Assembly: GCF_025717065.2 (NCBI RefSeq)
Contig: NZ_JAOVZO020000018.1
Coordinates: 744,001-808,000 of the forward strand
Reading direction: 5' to 3'
Length of the DNA stretch: 64,000 nucleotides
Source: Tahibacter soli
Lineage (GTDB): Bacteria > Pseudomonadota > Gammaproteobacteria > Xanthomonadales > Rhodanobacteraceae
A model generated the notes under the pieces. The model worked only from the letters and a program-made list of their open reading frames with translations, was not told where the DNA came from and did no database searches. Shown one piece after another: positions 26,393 to 35,805 of the stretch. Each line of letters starts with the position of its first letter. The stretch's first letter is position 1. The position numbers were made by a program, and so were the translations under genes.

Positions 26393-28531
26393 ATGCTCCG
26401 TACGAACCGTCCGCTGTGCCTCGCGATCGCGCTGGCGCTGTCCGCTCCCGCGCTCGCCGAAACCGCGCCCGCGGACGCCGGCGCGGAACCCGCGGAACGG
26501 CTCGAACGCATCACGGTGTCGGCGTCGACCTCGCGCACGCCCGAGTCCGACGCGGCGCTGCCGAACACGATCACGGTGATCACCGCTGAAGACCTGCGTC
26601 AGCAGCTCACCTTCACGAACGACCTGTCGGTCGTGCTGGCGAACCTCGTGCCGGCGTTCGCGCCGGGGCGGCAGAAGATGACGAGCTTCGGCGAGAGCCT
26701 GCGCGGGCGCCAGCCGCTGTATCTCGTCGACGGCGTGCCGCAGTCGACGCCGCTGCGCGACGGTTCGCGCGACGCGCACACGATCGACCCCGCGTTCATC
26801 GACCGCGTCGAAATCATCCACGGCTCGAACGCGCTGCACGGCCTGGGCGGCTCCGGCGGCATCATCAACATCATCACGAAGGCGGCGCCGGGCGAGGACG
26901 GCACGTTCCACGACGTGTCGGTCAACGCGAACACCGCGCTGCCCGACCGCGCCGACGGCAGCGGCTGGCGCGCGGCGTACCTGTTCGGCGCCAGGAGCGG
27001 CGACGTCGACTTCGTCGGCGGCGCCTCGTACGCGCGCCAGGGCATGTACTACGACGCGAACGGCCGCCGCATCGCCGTCAACAACGTGCAGGGCGACCTG
27101 ATGGACGCCGCCGGCAACAACCTCTACGCGAAGCTCGGCTGGAATCTCGCGCCGGGCCAGCGGCTGCAGGCGACGATCAACCGCTACGACCTCGAAGGCG
27201 ACGGCGACTACGTCTCGGTGCCGGGCGACTATCGCGCGGGCAGGCCCGCGACGTCGATCAAGGGTCCGCCGCTCGCGCGGCCGCCGCGCAACCGCAGCGA
27301 TTCGCTCAACCTAGACTACAGCGCGAAGATCGCCGGCGGCGACGCGCTCGCGCAGCTGTTCTTCGTCGACTACAAGGGCCGCTTCGGCGGCACGCTGTAC
27401 CGCAATTTCTTCGGCAACGATCCGAACGCGACGTGGATCGACCAGTCGCAGAACGTGTCGCAGAAGACCGGCGGCAAGTTCTCCTATTCGCGCGGCGACG
27501 TCGGCGGCGTGCCGCTGCGCCTGACGTTCGGGCTCGATCTGATTCGCGACCGCACCTACCAGCGCATGATCGTCAGCGACCTCGACTGGGTGCCGAAGAC
27601 GACGTACGAAAGCGTCTCGCCGCTCGTGCAGGCCGAGTACTGGGTCGGCGAGAACGTCATGATCGCCGGCGGCCTGCGCCACGAAAGCGGCAGGCTCAAG
27701 GTTGGCGACTACGTGACGCTGCCGCAGTACGGCGCGCAGCACGTCGCCGGCGGCGAACCGTCGATGCGCGACACGCTGCCGAACCTCGGCGTCGTGTGGC
27801 ACGTCACCGACGCGCTGAACGTCTACGCGTCGTACGCCGAGGGCTACAACGTGGCCGACGTCGGCCGCATCCTGCGCGCGATCGACCGCCCGGGCCAGCG
27901 CGTCGACGATCTCGTGGATCTCACGCCGGTGGTCTCCGACAACCGCGAAATCGGCATCGAGTACGACGACAGCCGCTGGTTCGGCCAGCTCGCCGCGTAC
28001 TGGTCCGACTCCGATCTCGGCTCGATCCTCGTGTACGACCCCGCAGCGCAGGTCTACAACGTCCAGCGCCAGGCGACGAAGATCAAGGGCCTCGAGGCGA
28101 GCGCGGGCCTGCGCTTCGGCGACGGCCACAAGGTCGGCGTCGCGTACGCGCGCGCCGACGGCCAGTACGCGAGCCTGCCGGACGGCGAACCCGACACCGA
28201 CCTGCAAGGCATCAACATCGCGCCGAATCGCCTCAATGCGTACTGGGAACAGCGCTGGGCCGACGATCTGTCGACGCGCCTGCAGGCCAGCAAGAACTAC
28301 GACCGCGGATTCGACAGCGCGGCCGGCAATCGCATCGCGGCCTTCCGCGGCTATACGACGGTCGACCTGTATGCGCGCTACGCGCTGCCGGTCGGCGCGC
28401 TCAGCGTCGGCGTCGAGAACGTGACGAACCGCCAGTACGTGTCGTACTACTCGCAGACGACGCCGTCGAACGCCGACTATGCGTCGGGCCGCGGCCGCAC
28501 GCTGTCGGTCGGCTGGTCGCATCGCTTCTGA
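26393..28531 (+). CDS. TonB-dependent receptor, iron/siderophore type
   Basis: 712-residue outer-membrane receptor. It has a signal peptide (about 1-23), then a TonB-box-like ERITVSAS, the plug domain (about 45-160, with LYLVDGVPQ and RVEIIHGSNALHG) and a 22-strand barrel ending in WSHRF with a terminal Phe. The start at 26393 is an ATG; a TTG 18 bases upstream is less likely. The Fur palindrome upstream, and the PepSY membrane protein downstream, point to uptake of a ferric siderophore or haem-like chelate. Substrate not determinable. Confidence 0.93.
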   Translation: MLRTNRPLCLAIALALSAPALAETAPADAGAEPAERLERITVSASTSRTPESDAALPNTITVITAEDLRQQLTFTNDLSVVLANLVPAFAPGRQKMTSFGESLRGRQPLYLVDGVPQSTPLRDGSRDAHTIDPAFIDRVEIIHGSNALHGLGGSGGIINIITKAAPGEDGTFHDVSVNANTALPDRADGSGWRAAYLFGARSGDVDFVGGASYARQGMYYDANGRRIAVNNVQGDLMDAAGNNLYAKLGWNLAPGQRLQATINRYDLEGDGDYVSVPGDYRAGRPATSIKGPPLARPPRNRSDSLNLDYSAKIAGGDALAQLFFVDYKGRFGGTLYRNFFGNDPNATWIDQSQNVSQKTGGKFSYSRGDVGGVPLRLTFGLDLIRDRTYQRMIVSDLDWVPKTTYESVSPLVQAEYWVGENVMIAGGLRHESGRLKVGDYVTLPQYGAQHVAGGEPSMRDTLPNLGVVWHVTDALNVYASYAEGYNVADVGRILRAIDRPGQRVDDLVDLTPVVSDNREIGIEYDDSRWFGQLAAYWSDSDLGSILVYDPAAQVYNVQRQATKIKGLEASAGLRFGDGHKVGVAYARADGQYASLPDGEPDTDLQGINIAPNRLNAYWEQRWADDLSTRLQASKNYDRGFDSAAGNRIAAFRGYTTVDLYARYALPVGALSVGVENVTNRQYVSYYSQTTPSNADYASGRGRTLSVGWSHRF

Positions 28532-28567
28532 CGCTGCCCCTGGCCGCCGCAAAGGGAAAACCGAACA

Positions 28568-29638
28568 ATGCGTCGTTTGCTGCAATGGCTGCACCTGTGG
28601 ATCGGGCTCTCGGCCGGTCTGCTGTTCGCCGTGCTCGGCCTGACCGGCACGCTGCTCGCGTACCAGCCGGAAATCCTGCGCGCCACGCAGCCCGCGCTCG
28701 CCGTGCCCGCCGACGCGCCGCGCGACGATGCGCGCGTGCTCGCGCAACTCGCGGCCAGCGGCGAGGCGACCGGCGCCGATCTGCCGCGCGATGCGCTGCC
28801 CGTATGGCAGGCGTTCGCGAAGGAAGGCCGGCGCCTGTACCTGCATCCGACCGACGGGCGCCTGCTCCTCGAACGCTCGTCGGCGAACGATTGGATGCTG
28901 TGGCTGCGCGAACTGCACACGCATCTCCTCGCCGGCAAGACCGGCGAGGAAGTGCTCGGCGTGTTCGGCATCGCGATACTCGTGCTGCTCGTCACCGGCG
29001 TGTGGCTGTGGTGGCCGCGCAGCGGCGCTCTCGTCGAAAGCCTGCGCTGGCACGCGCGACCGCCGCTCAGGCGCTGGTTCAGCTGGCATCGCAGCACCGG
29101 TGCGCTCGCGGTACCGCTCGTGCTCCTGCTCGCGCTGACCGGCGTGGCGATGGTCTACGACGGCGCGGCGCGCGCCGGCCTGCGCTTCGCGTTCGGCGAC
29201 GGTCCCGAGACGAAACCGCCGCAGCCGATCGCGCCGGACCCCGCGCGCACGATCGACTGGAACGCCGTGCTCGACGCCGCGCGCCGCGCCCTGCCCGAGG
29301 CGCAGCTCAGACGCGTGAGTTTTCCGCGCAAGGACAACGCCGTGGTCTCGATCCGCGCGAAGATGCCGGCGGAGTGGCATCCGGTCGGCCGCAGCACGGT
29401 CTGGATCGACCCGTACGATGCGACGGTGCTGCGCGTGCTCGACGCCACGCGCCAGGAAACCGGCATGCGCGCGAACTACGCGATCTATCCGCTGCACATG
29501 GGCGGCGTCGGCGGCGAGGTCTATCGCACGGCGGTGGCGGTCGCGGGGCTCGCGCCGACGTTTCTGCTGGCGACGGGATTTCTGTTCTGGCGACGAAGAA
29601 AAAGGAAAGCTGTCAGCGAATCGGACAAAACGGCGTAA
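28568..29638 (+). CDS. PepSY-associated membrane protein, iron-uptake partner
   Basis: 356-residue inner-membrane protein with four transmembrane helices: ~10-32 (HLWIGLSAGLLF), ~140-160, ~185-205 and ~325-345. His residues in the helices (LHLWIG, LHTHLL, SWHRS) match the PiuB/PepSY-TM family, which is thought to be haem-binding and to reduce ferric siderophores after import. A periplasmic PepSY-like domain lies between helices 3 and 4. It starts 36 bases after the TonB receptor and is probably under the same Fur control. Confidence 0.9.
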   Translation: MRRLLQWLHLWIGLSAGLLFAVLGLTGTLLAYQPEILRATQPALAVPADAPRDDARVLAQLAASGEATGADLPRDALPVWQAFAKEGRRLYLHPTDGRLLLERSSANDWMLWLRELHTHLLAGKTGEEVLGVFGIAILVLLVTGVWLWWPRSGALVESLRWHARPPLRRWFSWHRSTGALAVPLVLLLALTGVAMVYDGAARAGLRFAFGDGPETKPPQPIAPDPARTIDWNAVLDAARRALPEAQLRRVSFPRKDNAVVSIRAKMPAEWHPVGRSTVWIDPYDATVLRVLDATRQETGMRANYAIYPLHMGGVGGEVYRTAVAVAGLAPTFLLATGFLFWRRRKRKAVSESDKTA

Positions 29639-29682
29639 CCGCGGACACAGGCACGCTGTGTGCCGTTGCTGCGAGACCGATC

Positions 29683-29853
29683 ATGCGATTCTTCCAAGCC
29701 GCCGCGTTCGTCGCGGCCCCGTTCTGCGCCAATGCGCACGCCGACGACGCGCCGACCGACTGCGACGGCTGCCGCGACCACGCGCTGCGCGCACGCGGAC
29801 CGATGCACCGGATGACGCAACGGTTGAACCGCGCCGCGCGTCCGGTGTCGTAG
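29683..29853 (+). CDS. small exported CxxC peptide, tentative
   Basis: 56-codon frame: basic start, hydrophobic core and cleavage-like ANAHAD (about residues 1-21), then CDGC and a basic tail. It lies 44 bases after the PepSY gene and 25 bases before the methyltransferase. The signal-peptide pattern supports reality; the size and lack of a clear ribosome-binding site do not. Confidence 0.45.
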   Translation: MRFFQAAAFVAAPFCANAHADDAPTDCDGCRDHALRARGPMHRMTQRLNRAARPVS

Positions 29854-29878
29854 CCTTCGCCCTCAAGGACGATCACAC

Positions 29879-30922
29879 ATGCTCAAGCGAACGCTTCGCA
29901 CCGCCGTCGCCAAGGCGATCGACCTCGCTCCGGCGAGCATCGGCTATCGCCTGCGCGGCGCGCTCGAGAAGTTCGCGTTCAACCGCACGCCGGTCGTCCA
30001 CGATCTTCCGCCCATTTTCCACTATTGGGCAAATGCCTATGTTCGCCCGCGCTTCGAGGCGATCGGCTTTGCGTCGCCCGAAGACTGCTTTTTTCGCGTG
30101 ATCGAAGGCGAGGCGAGGCGCAAGCCATACACGATCCGCTGCCTGTCCGTCGGCGCCGGCCGCTGCGAGGTCGAGATCGCGCTCGTCGAACGCCTGCGCG
30201 GATCGGGCGTCGACAACGTCGTCATGGTCTGCACCGACCTCAATCCGCGGATGCTCGAGGCCGGCCGTAAGCTCGCGCGCGAGGCCGGCGTCATCGACCG
30301 GTTCGCGTTCGATGTCGCCGACATCAACGTCGGACGCGCCGACGCGGGCTACGACGTCGTCATCGCGAACCAGTGCCTGCATCACTTCGTCGAACTCGAA
30401 ACGATCCTCGACAACATCCGCGGCATGCTCGCCGACGACGGCGTGTTCGCGACGTCCGACGTCGTCGGCCGCAACGGCCATCGGCTCTGGCCCGAGGCGC
30501 TGGCGCAGTTCCTGCCGTTCTGGCGCGAACTCGCGCCGAAGTACCGGTACGACCGCGTGCTCAGGCGCGAAGCCGTCGAGTACGTCAACTACAACCACGC
30601 CGACGTCGGATTCGAAGGCATCCGCGCGCAGGACATCCTGCGCCTTCTCGTCGAGCGCTTCGAATTCGAGATCTTCGCGCCGTACGCGTGCATCGCGCTG
30701 CCGCTCGTCGAACGCCGGTTCGGCTGGAACTTCGACGCGAACGATCCGGCCGACATCGCGTTCGTCGACCGGCTCGCGCAGCGCGACCAGGAACTGCTGG
30801 ACGCGGGCCTCGTAAAGCCGACGCAGCTCGTCGCGACGATGCGCAAAGCGCGCCTGCGCCCGCTCGTGTCGACGATGCCGTTCGCGCCGGCCGCCTGCAT
30901 CCGGGACGTCGACCTGCCCTGA
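29879..30922 (+). CDS. class I SAM-dependent methyltransferase
   Basis: 347 residues. The Rossmann motif I is SVGAGRCEVE (around residue 90), followed by the acidic post-I residue in CTDLNPRML and motif IV as VVIANQCLHHF. This is the small-molecule/SAM-binding Methyltransf_11/25 layout. An N-terminal ~80-residue helical extension precedes the fold and a C-terminal ~100-residue segment follows it. Substrate unknown. It is followed after 36 bases by ttcA on the same strand. Confidence 0.85.
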   Translation: MLKRTLRTAVAKAIDLAPASIGYRLRGALEKFAFNRTPVVHDLPPIFHYWANAYVRPRFEAIGFASPEDCFFRVIEGEARRKPYTIRCLSVGAGRCEVEIALVERLRGSGVDNVVMVCTDLNPRMLEAGRKLAREAGVIDRFAFDVADINVGRADAGYDVVIANQCLHHFVELETILDNIRGMLADDGVFATSDVVGRNGHRLWPEALAQFLPFWRELAPKYRYDRVLRREAVEYVNYNHADVGFEGIRAQDILRLLVERFEFEIFAPYACIALPLVERRFGWNFDANDPADIAFVDRLAQRDQELLDAGLVKPTQLVATMRKARLRPLVSTMPFAPAACIRDVDLP

Positions 30923-30958
30923 TACAATCGCCCGGTTCCCGACCGCACCGTCGCGCCC

Positions 30959-31822
30959 ATGAGTCCCGCCGCCGCCCGCAAGCACGAAATCAACGCCGAC
31001 AAGCTCGCCAAGCGGCTGCGGCGCCAGGTCGGCCAGGCGATCGCCGACTACAATATGATCGAAGACGGCGATCGCGTGATGGTGTGCCTGTCCGGCGGCA
31101 AGGATTCGTACACGCTGCTCGATATCCTGCTCAAGCTGCAGGCGAAGGCGCCGGTGCGCTTCTCGCTGCACGCGGTGCACCTGGACCAGAAGCAGCCGGG
31201 CTACGATCCGAACGTGCTGCCGCGCTGGCTCGAATCGATCGGCGTCGAGTACGCGATCCTCGAGCAGGACACCTACAGCGTCGTCAAGCGCGTGATTCCC
31301 GAAGGCCGCACGATGTGCAGCCTGTGCTCGCGACTGCGTCGCGGCAATTTATACGATCATGCATTTGCGCAAGGTTATACGAAGATCGCGCTGGGCCATC
31401 ATCGCGACGACATCGTCGAAACGCTGTTTCTGAACCTGTTCCACCAGGCCAAGCTCAAGGCGATGCCGCCGAAACTGCGCTCGGACGACGGACGCAACGT
31501 CGTCATCCGGCCGCTGGCGTACTGCAAAGAGGACGACATCGCCGACTATGCGGCGCTGCGCGGTTTTCCGATCATGCCGTGCAACCTGTGCGGATCGCAG
31601 GAGAACTTGCAGCGCAAGGCGATCAAGGCGATGCTGGCCGACTGGGATCGGCAGCACCCCGGCCGCGTCGAGAACGTCTTTCGCGCGCTCGGCGATGTAT
31701 CGCCGTCGCAGCTGGCCGACACGAAGCTGTTCGATTTCGCGTCGCTCGGCAGCGCGAGCGACGTGCGGCCGAGCCACACCGACTGGCTGCTCGGCGACGG
31801 CGCAAACGCCGCCGACGCGTAG
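30959..31822 (+). CDS. ttcA: tRNA 2-thiocytidine(32) synthetase
   Basis: ATP-dependent, iron-sulfur-cluster enzyme that thiolates C32 of certain tRNAs. 287 residues. PP-loop SGGKDS (about 44-49) binds ATP; two CxxC pairs (CSLC near residue 120 and CNLC near 208) hold the [4Fe-4S] cluster. [10 protein letters not shown] is another family landmark. The ATG at 30959 fits the family N-terminus. Not obviously coupled to rdgC, which starts 60 bases later. Confidence 0.97.
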   Translation: MSPAAARKHEINADKLAKRLRRQVGQAIADYNMIEDGDRVMVCLSGGKDSYTLLDILLKLQAKAPVRFSLHAVHLDQKQPGYDPNVLPRWLESIGVEYAILEQDTYSVVKRVIPEGRTMCSLCSRLRRGNLYDHAFAQGYTKIALGHHRDDIVETLFLNLFHQAKLKAMPPKLRSDDGRNVVIRPLAYCKEDDIADYAALRGFPIMPCNLCGSQENLQRKAIKAMLADWDRQHPGRVENVFRALGDVSPSQLADTKLFDFASLGSASDVRPSHTDWLLGDGANAADA

Positions 31823-31882
31823 TTCCCGCAACCCCCGATTCGATTCCTGCCGGCGGGCAAAACCCGCCCCTTGGTGACGTCC

Positions 31883-32797
31883 ATGTTCTTTCGCAATCTG
31901 AGTCTGTTCCGCTTTTCCGAAACCGTTGCCGAAAACCTCGCCGACATCGAAAGCCACCTCGAGGAAAAACGCCTGCGCCCCTGCGGACCGCTGGAGGAAT
32001 CCACGCGCGGTTTCGTCTCGCCGCACGGCCGCAACGGCGAGACTTTGGTCCATAAGGTCGCAGCCTTCACGCTGGTCGCGCTCGGCGGCGAGGACAAACT
32101 GCTGCCCGGCTCGGTCGTCAATGAAGAATTGGCGGCACGTTTGCAGAAGATCACCGAAAATGAAGGCCGGCGCGTCGGCGGCAAAGAACGCAAGCGCATC
32201 AAGGACGACATCTTGACCGAGCTGCTTCCGCGTGCGTTCGTGAAGCCTTACCGGATGTTTTCGTACCTCGATCTGAAGAACGGCTGGTTAGTGGTTGATA
32301 CCTCTAGCCGAAAGTCGGCCGAAGAGGCGCTTTCGGAGCTGCGCGAGGCCGTCGGAACGCTGCCGGCGGCGCCGATGGCGCCGGAAGAAGCGCCGCGCGT
32401 GCTGATGACGGACTGGGTTACGCATGGCAAGCTACCGGCGGGCCTGACTCTGGGCGACGAGTGCGAATTGCGCGACCCGGCCGAGTCGGGCGCCGTCGTC
32501 CGTTGCCGCCACCAGGACCTTGAAACCGACGAGGTGCGCGAGCATCTGAAGACGGGCAAGCAGGTGTTTCAGCTCGGCTTGACCTTCGACGACCGTATCA
32601 GCTTCGTGCTTGGCGAGGATCTCGTCATCCGCAAGCTGCGGTTTCTCGACCAGGTTCTGGACGAACTGGGCGAAACGCAGACCGATTCGGCGGCGGCGGA
32701 ACTCGATGCCCGCATGGCGCTGATGACGCTGGAAGTCGAACGGCTCCTGATCAAGCTCGACGAATGGTTCGGCCTGCCGCGCCCGACCGATCGATAG
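31883..32797 (+). CDS. rdgC: recombination-associated protein RdgC
   Basis: Ring-shaped dimer that encircles duplex DNA and restrains RecA-mediated recombination. 304 residues, essentially the E. coli length. Family landmarks are MFFRNLSLFRF at the start, SPHGRNGETLVH and the RKSAEEAL segment, plus RHQDLETDEVREHL later. The ATG at 31883 matches the family; an upstream GTG would add four residues. Found only in beta- and gammaproteobacteria, which supports the taxonomic call. Confidence 0.97.
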   Translation: MFFRNLSLFRFSETVAENLADIESHLEEKRLRPCGPLEESTRGFVSPHGRNGETLVHKVAAFTLVALGGEDKLLPGSVVNEELAARLQKITENEGRRVGGKERKRIKDDILTELLPRAFVKPYRMFSYLDLKNGWLVVDTSSRKSAEEALSELREAVGTLPAAPMAPEEAPRVLMTDWVTHGKLPAGLTLGDECELRDPAESGAVVRCRHQDLETDEVREHLKTGKQVFQLGLTFDDRISFVLGEDLVIRKLRFLDQVLDELGETQTDSAAAELDARMALMTLEVERLLIKLDEWFGLPRPTDR

Positions 32798-32936
32798 CAA
32801 CAAAGCGCGGCGACACTGCGCGGGCAGGACTGCGCGCAGGCCTCGCCGCTGACGACGGGGCGCAAGCAACGGATTGCCGGATTCGCATACCCGGCCGACC
32901 GCTTCGCGCGGTTCGCCGGCCTGGCAAGGAAAGGGC

Positions 32937-33695
32937 ATGGCTCCGGACGACAACTACCTTGAACTCTCGACGCCGAACGGCGACACGATCAAGGTGCTCA
33001 AGAAAGCGCACCCGCAGGCGCGGCGACTGCGCCTGACGGTGACGTCGAGCGGCGCGCGCCTGTCGTATCCGGAAGGCACGCATCCGGCGCAGGTCTACGC
33101 GTTCCTGCGCAAACACGTTGACTGGCTCGAGCGCAAGCTCGACGAGCTGCAGCTCGACGGCTCCGGTCCGCCGCCGCTCAAGCCGGGCGCGACGACGCTG
33201 ATTCCGCTGCGCGGCGAGACGACGCAGCTGTTCTGGTGCGAAAGCGTCTACCCCGCGATCACGCTGCAGGAAGAAGGCATCGTGCTGCTGCTGCCGAACG
33301 CGCACAGCCAGCGCTCGCTGCCGGCCGCGCGCGGCCTCTTGCGCTCGTTCCTCGAAGCGCAGATCCGCCGCGACGTGTCGCGTCTGATGTCGCGCTACAT
33401 CGGCGACATCGGCCTCGGGCCCAACGGCGTGCGCGTCAAGCCGCTCAAGAGCCTTTGGGGCAGCCTCGATACGCGCGACATCATGACGCTCGATCTCGCG
33501 CTGGCGCTCGCACCGCCCGCGGCGCTCAAGTACGTGGTGATCCACGAGCTGTGCCACCTTCGCATCCGCAACCACTCGCCGCGCTACTGGGCGCTCGTGG
33601 CGAGCCTGTACCCGGACTGGAAGGAACAGCGCGACTGGCTGCGCGAGAAAGGACACGCGCTCAAGGCGGAACTGGCGCGCCTGATCGGCGTGTAA
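32937..33695 (+). CDS. YgjP-type metal-dependent hydrolase (DUF45/M48-like)
   Basis: 252 residues. The metalloprotease motif HELCH (around residue 203) with a downstream NHSPRYWALV helix is the DUF45/YgjP signature: two zinc His plus a third ligand in NHSxxYW. An N-terminal beta domain (about 10-90) precedes it. Cytoplasmic; substrate unknown, although SprT/Wss1-related proteases share the motif. The ATG at 32937 follows AAGGAAAGG at good distance. Confidence 0.9.
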   Translation: MAPDDNYLELSTPNGDTIKVLKKAHPQARRLRLTVTSSGARLSYPEGTHPAQVYAFLRKHVDWLERKLDELQLDGSGPPPLKPGATTLIPLRGETTQLFWCESVYPAITLQEEGIVLLLPNAHSQRSLPAARGLLRSFLEAQIRRDVSRLMSRYIGDIGLGPNGVRVKPLKSLWGSLDTRDIMTLDLALALAPPAALKYVVIHELCHLRIRNHSPRYWALVASLYPDWKEQRDWLREKGHALKAELARLIGV

Positions 33696-33710
33696 TTCCG
33701 CACAAAGCCA

Positions 33711-34565
33711 CTACGCGGCAAACCCGCAGAACCGCAAGATCTCGTCTGCCACCGGGCCGGCGTTCTCCAGATGCAGATGATGGTTGCCGGGCAGATGCGC
33801 GACGCGAATGCCGGGTACGCAGTCCGCGCGCGCCTGCATCCGCGCGCCCGGCAGGTACGACGTCGCCGGCTCGCACAGGATCATCAGCGTGGGCGCCGCG
33901 ATGCCGCGCAGGATCGCCTGGATCTGTTCTTCGGTATAGCGCAGCGGCGAGGCGAGCGTGAGCCGCGGATCGGACGACCACGACCAGCCGCCGTCGACCG
34001 CGCGGACGCCGCGCTCGACCAGCGCGCGCGCCGCCGATGCGGACAATCCGTTCGCGGCCTGACGCGCGGCGACCGCCACTTCCACGTCGGGAAACACGCG
34101 CAGCGTCTTGTTCGCGTAGGCCTCGCGCTCGGCGAGGCCCTTGCGCAACTGTTCGAGCGCGGCTTCCGGCGGCTGCGTCAGGGGGCCGAGCGATTCGATC
34201 AGCAGCAGCCGCTCGATACGCTCCGGATGCGCGGCGGCATAGGCACTCGCGGTCGCGCCGCCCAGCGAGTGACCGAGCAGGCCGTACCGCCGCCATCCGA
34301 GCGCCTCGGCGGCGCCGTGCAGGTCGCCCAGGTAGTCGACGTAGTGATACCAGGCGCCGGCCGGGCGATGCGTCGAGCGGCCGTGACCCGGCAGGTCGAT
34401 CGCGACGACATGAAAGTGCGGCGCGAGCAGCGGCGCCAGCGCCGAGAACGATGCGGCGTTGTCGAGCCAGCCATGCACGGCCAGCAGCGGCGGCAGCGCC
34501 GGATCGCCCCAGGCGACGGCCGCGATCGTCTGATGCGGCAGCTCGAGCGTGATCTCACGCGGCAT
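33711..34565 (-). CDS. alpha/beta-fold hydrolase
   Basis: 284 residues. Oxyanion-hole motif HGWLDNA (about 30), nucleophile elbow GHSLGG (around residue 98) and a late His in GNHHLHLENAG complete the triad with an intervening Asp/Glu. Resembles the MhpC/BioH-like esterase group; substrate unknown. Its ATG lies inside the 3' end of hemH (11-base overlap), so the two are translationally coupled. Confidence 0.93.
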   Translation of the reverse strand: MPREITLELPHQTIAAVAWGDPALPPLLAVHGWLDNAASFSALAPLLAPHFHVVAIDLPGHGRSTHRPAGAWYHYVDYLGDLHGAAEALGWRRYGLLGHSLGGATASAYAAAHPERIERLLLIESLGPLTQPPEAALEQLRKGLAEREAYANKTLRVFPDVEVAVAARQAANGLSASAARALVERGVRAVDGGWSWSSDPRLTLASPLRYTEEQIQAILRGIAAPTLMILCEPATSYLPGARMQARADCVPGIRVAHLPGNHHLHLENAGPVADEILRFCGFAA

Positions 34566-35622
34566 CGCCGCCGCCTTCGCCCGGCGCGAATTCCGCCCAG
34601 CCTTGCGTGTGGCGCCGGACCAGCGCCGCGAGCGCGGCCACCTGCGCGGCCTCGTCGTTGAGCGCGGGGATGTATTCGTACCGCTTGCCGCCGGCCTCGA
34701 GAAACAGCGCGCGGTTCTCCATCGCGATTTCTTCGAGCGTTTCCAGGCAGTCGACCGCGAAACCCGGGCATAGCACCTGCACCGAACCGACGCCGGACGC
34801 GGCGAGGTCGCGCAAGGTCGCATCGGTATAGGGCTTGAGCCATTCCTCGCGCCCGACGCGCGACTGGAACGCAAGGAGGCATTGCTCGCGCGGCAGTTCC
34901 AGCCGCTTTGCCAGCAGGTCGGCGGTCGCGCGGCACTGCGCGAGATACGGATCGCCGGCCTCGACGTAGCTTTGCGGAATGCCGTGAAACGACAGCAGCA
35001 GGCGGTCGGCGCGTCCGTGCCGTTCCCAGTGCGCGAGCACCGACTGCGCGAGCGCGTCGATATGCGCGGGGTCGTCGTGGTAGTCGCCGATCGTGCGCAG
35101 TTCGGGCGGCCAGCGCAGCGTCTTGAGGGCGTCGGCCAGCGCATCGATCGCGGCGCCGGTCGAGGTCGCCGAGTACTGCGGGTACAGCGGCAGCACGACG
35201 AGCCGGCGCACGCCGTCGGCGTTGAGCGCCGCGACGACATCGCGCAGCGCGGGCGCACCGTAGGTCATGGCCAGATGCACCGATACCGGGCCGGCGCAGG
35301 CGCTCTTCAGTTGCCGGTCGAGCGCATCGGTCAACGCCTGGCTCTGCACGAGCAGCGGCGAGCCCTGCGCTGTCCAGATCCGCGCGTAGGCGTGTGCCGA
35401 CCGGCGCGGTCGGATATTGAGGATCACGAGCTTGAGAATCAGCTGCCACAGCCAGCGCGGCTTTTCGATCACACGCGGGTCGGACAGAAATTCGTCGAGA
35501 TAGCGCCGGACGGCGGACGGCGTCGGCGCGTCGGGCGTACCGAGGTTGACGAGCAGGACGGCAGCACGGGCCGGCCTCGCGGAGGCGGCGGAACTGCCGA
35601 GGAATTTTGGCGCGCTGAACAT
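34555..35622 (-). CDS. hemH: ferrochelatase
   Basis: Inserts Fe2+ into protoporphyrin IX, the last step of haem synthesis. 355 residues from the ATG at 35622, which follows TTGGGA; a 20-codon longer frame is not conserved. Landmarks: AVLLVNLGTPDAP near the N-terminus, LPLYPQYSATSTGA, the active-site His in LLSFHGIPQSY and the metal/porphyrin Glu in the block ending GFAVDCLETLEEI. Overlaps the hydrolase gene by 11 bases. Confidence 0.97.
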   Translation of the reverse strand: MFSAPKFLGSSAASARPARAAVLLVNLGTPDAPTPSAVRRYLDEFLSDPRVIEKPRWLWQLILKLVILNIRPRRSAHAYARIWTAQGSPLLVQSQALTDALDRQLKSACAGPVSVHLAMTYGAPALRDVVAALNADGVRRLVVLPLYPQYSATSTGAAIDALADALKTLRWPPELRTIGDYHDDPAHIDALAQSVLAHWERHGRADRLLLSFHGIPQSYVEAGDPYLAQCRATADLLAKRLELPREQCLLAFQSRVGREEWLKPYTDATLRDLAASGVGSVQVLCPGFAVDCLETLEEIAMENRALFLEAGGKRYEYIPALNDEAAQVAALAALVRRHTQGWAEFAPGEGGGDAA

Positions 35623-35805
35623 CTCAATCCCAAGATATTGTGGCTGCGACCCACTCGACCACCTACCGCTAGCGGCGGTCACACGCGCCCGGACGGAAGC
35701 GGCTAAAACCTTGTGGGATATCGAAAAGCTGCTAGACTGGCCCGGCTGCGTCCTCGCCCGGCGCGGCTGACGATTACCAAATACGATAACAAAAGACGGT
35801 GAACA

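Noticed and set aside
35623-35682. Longer ferrochelatase start
   Set aside because: No conservation in the extra 20 residues; the ATG at 35622 has a better ribosome-binding site.
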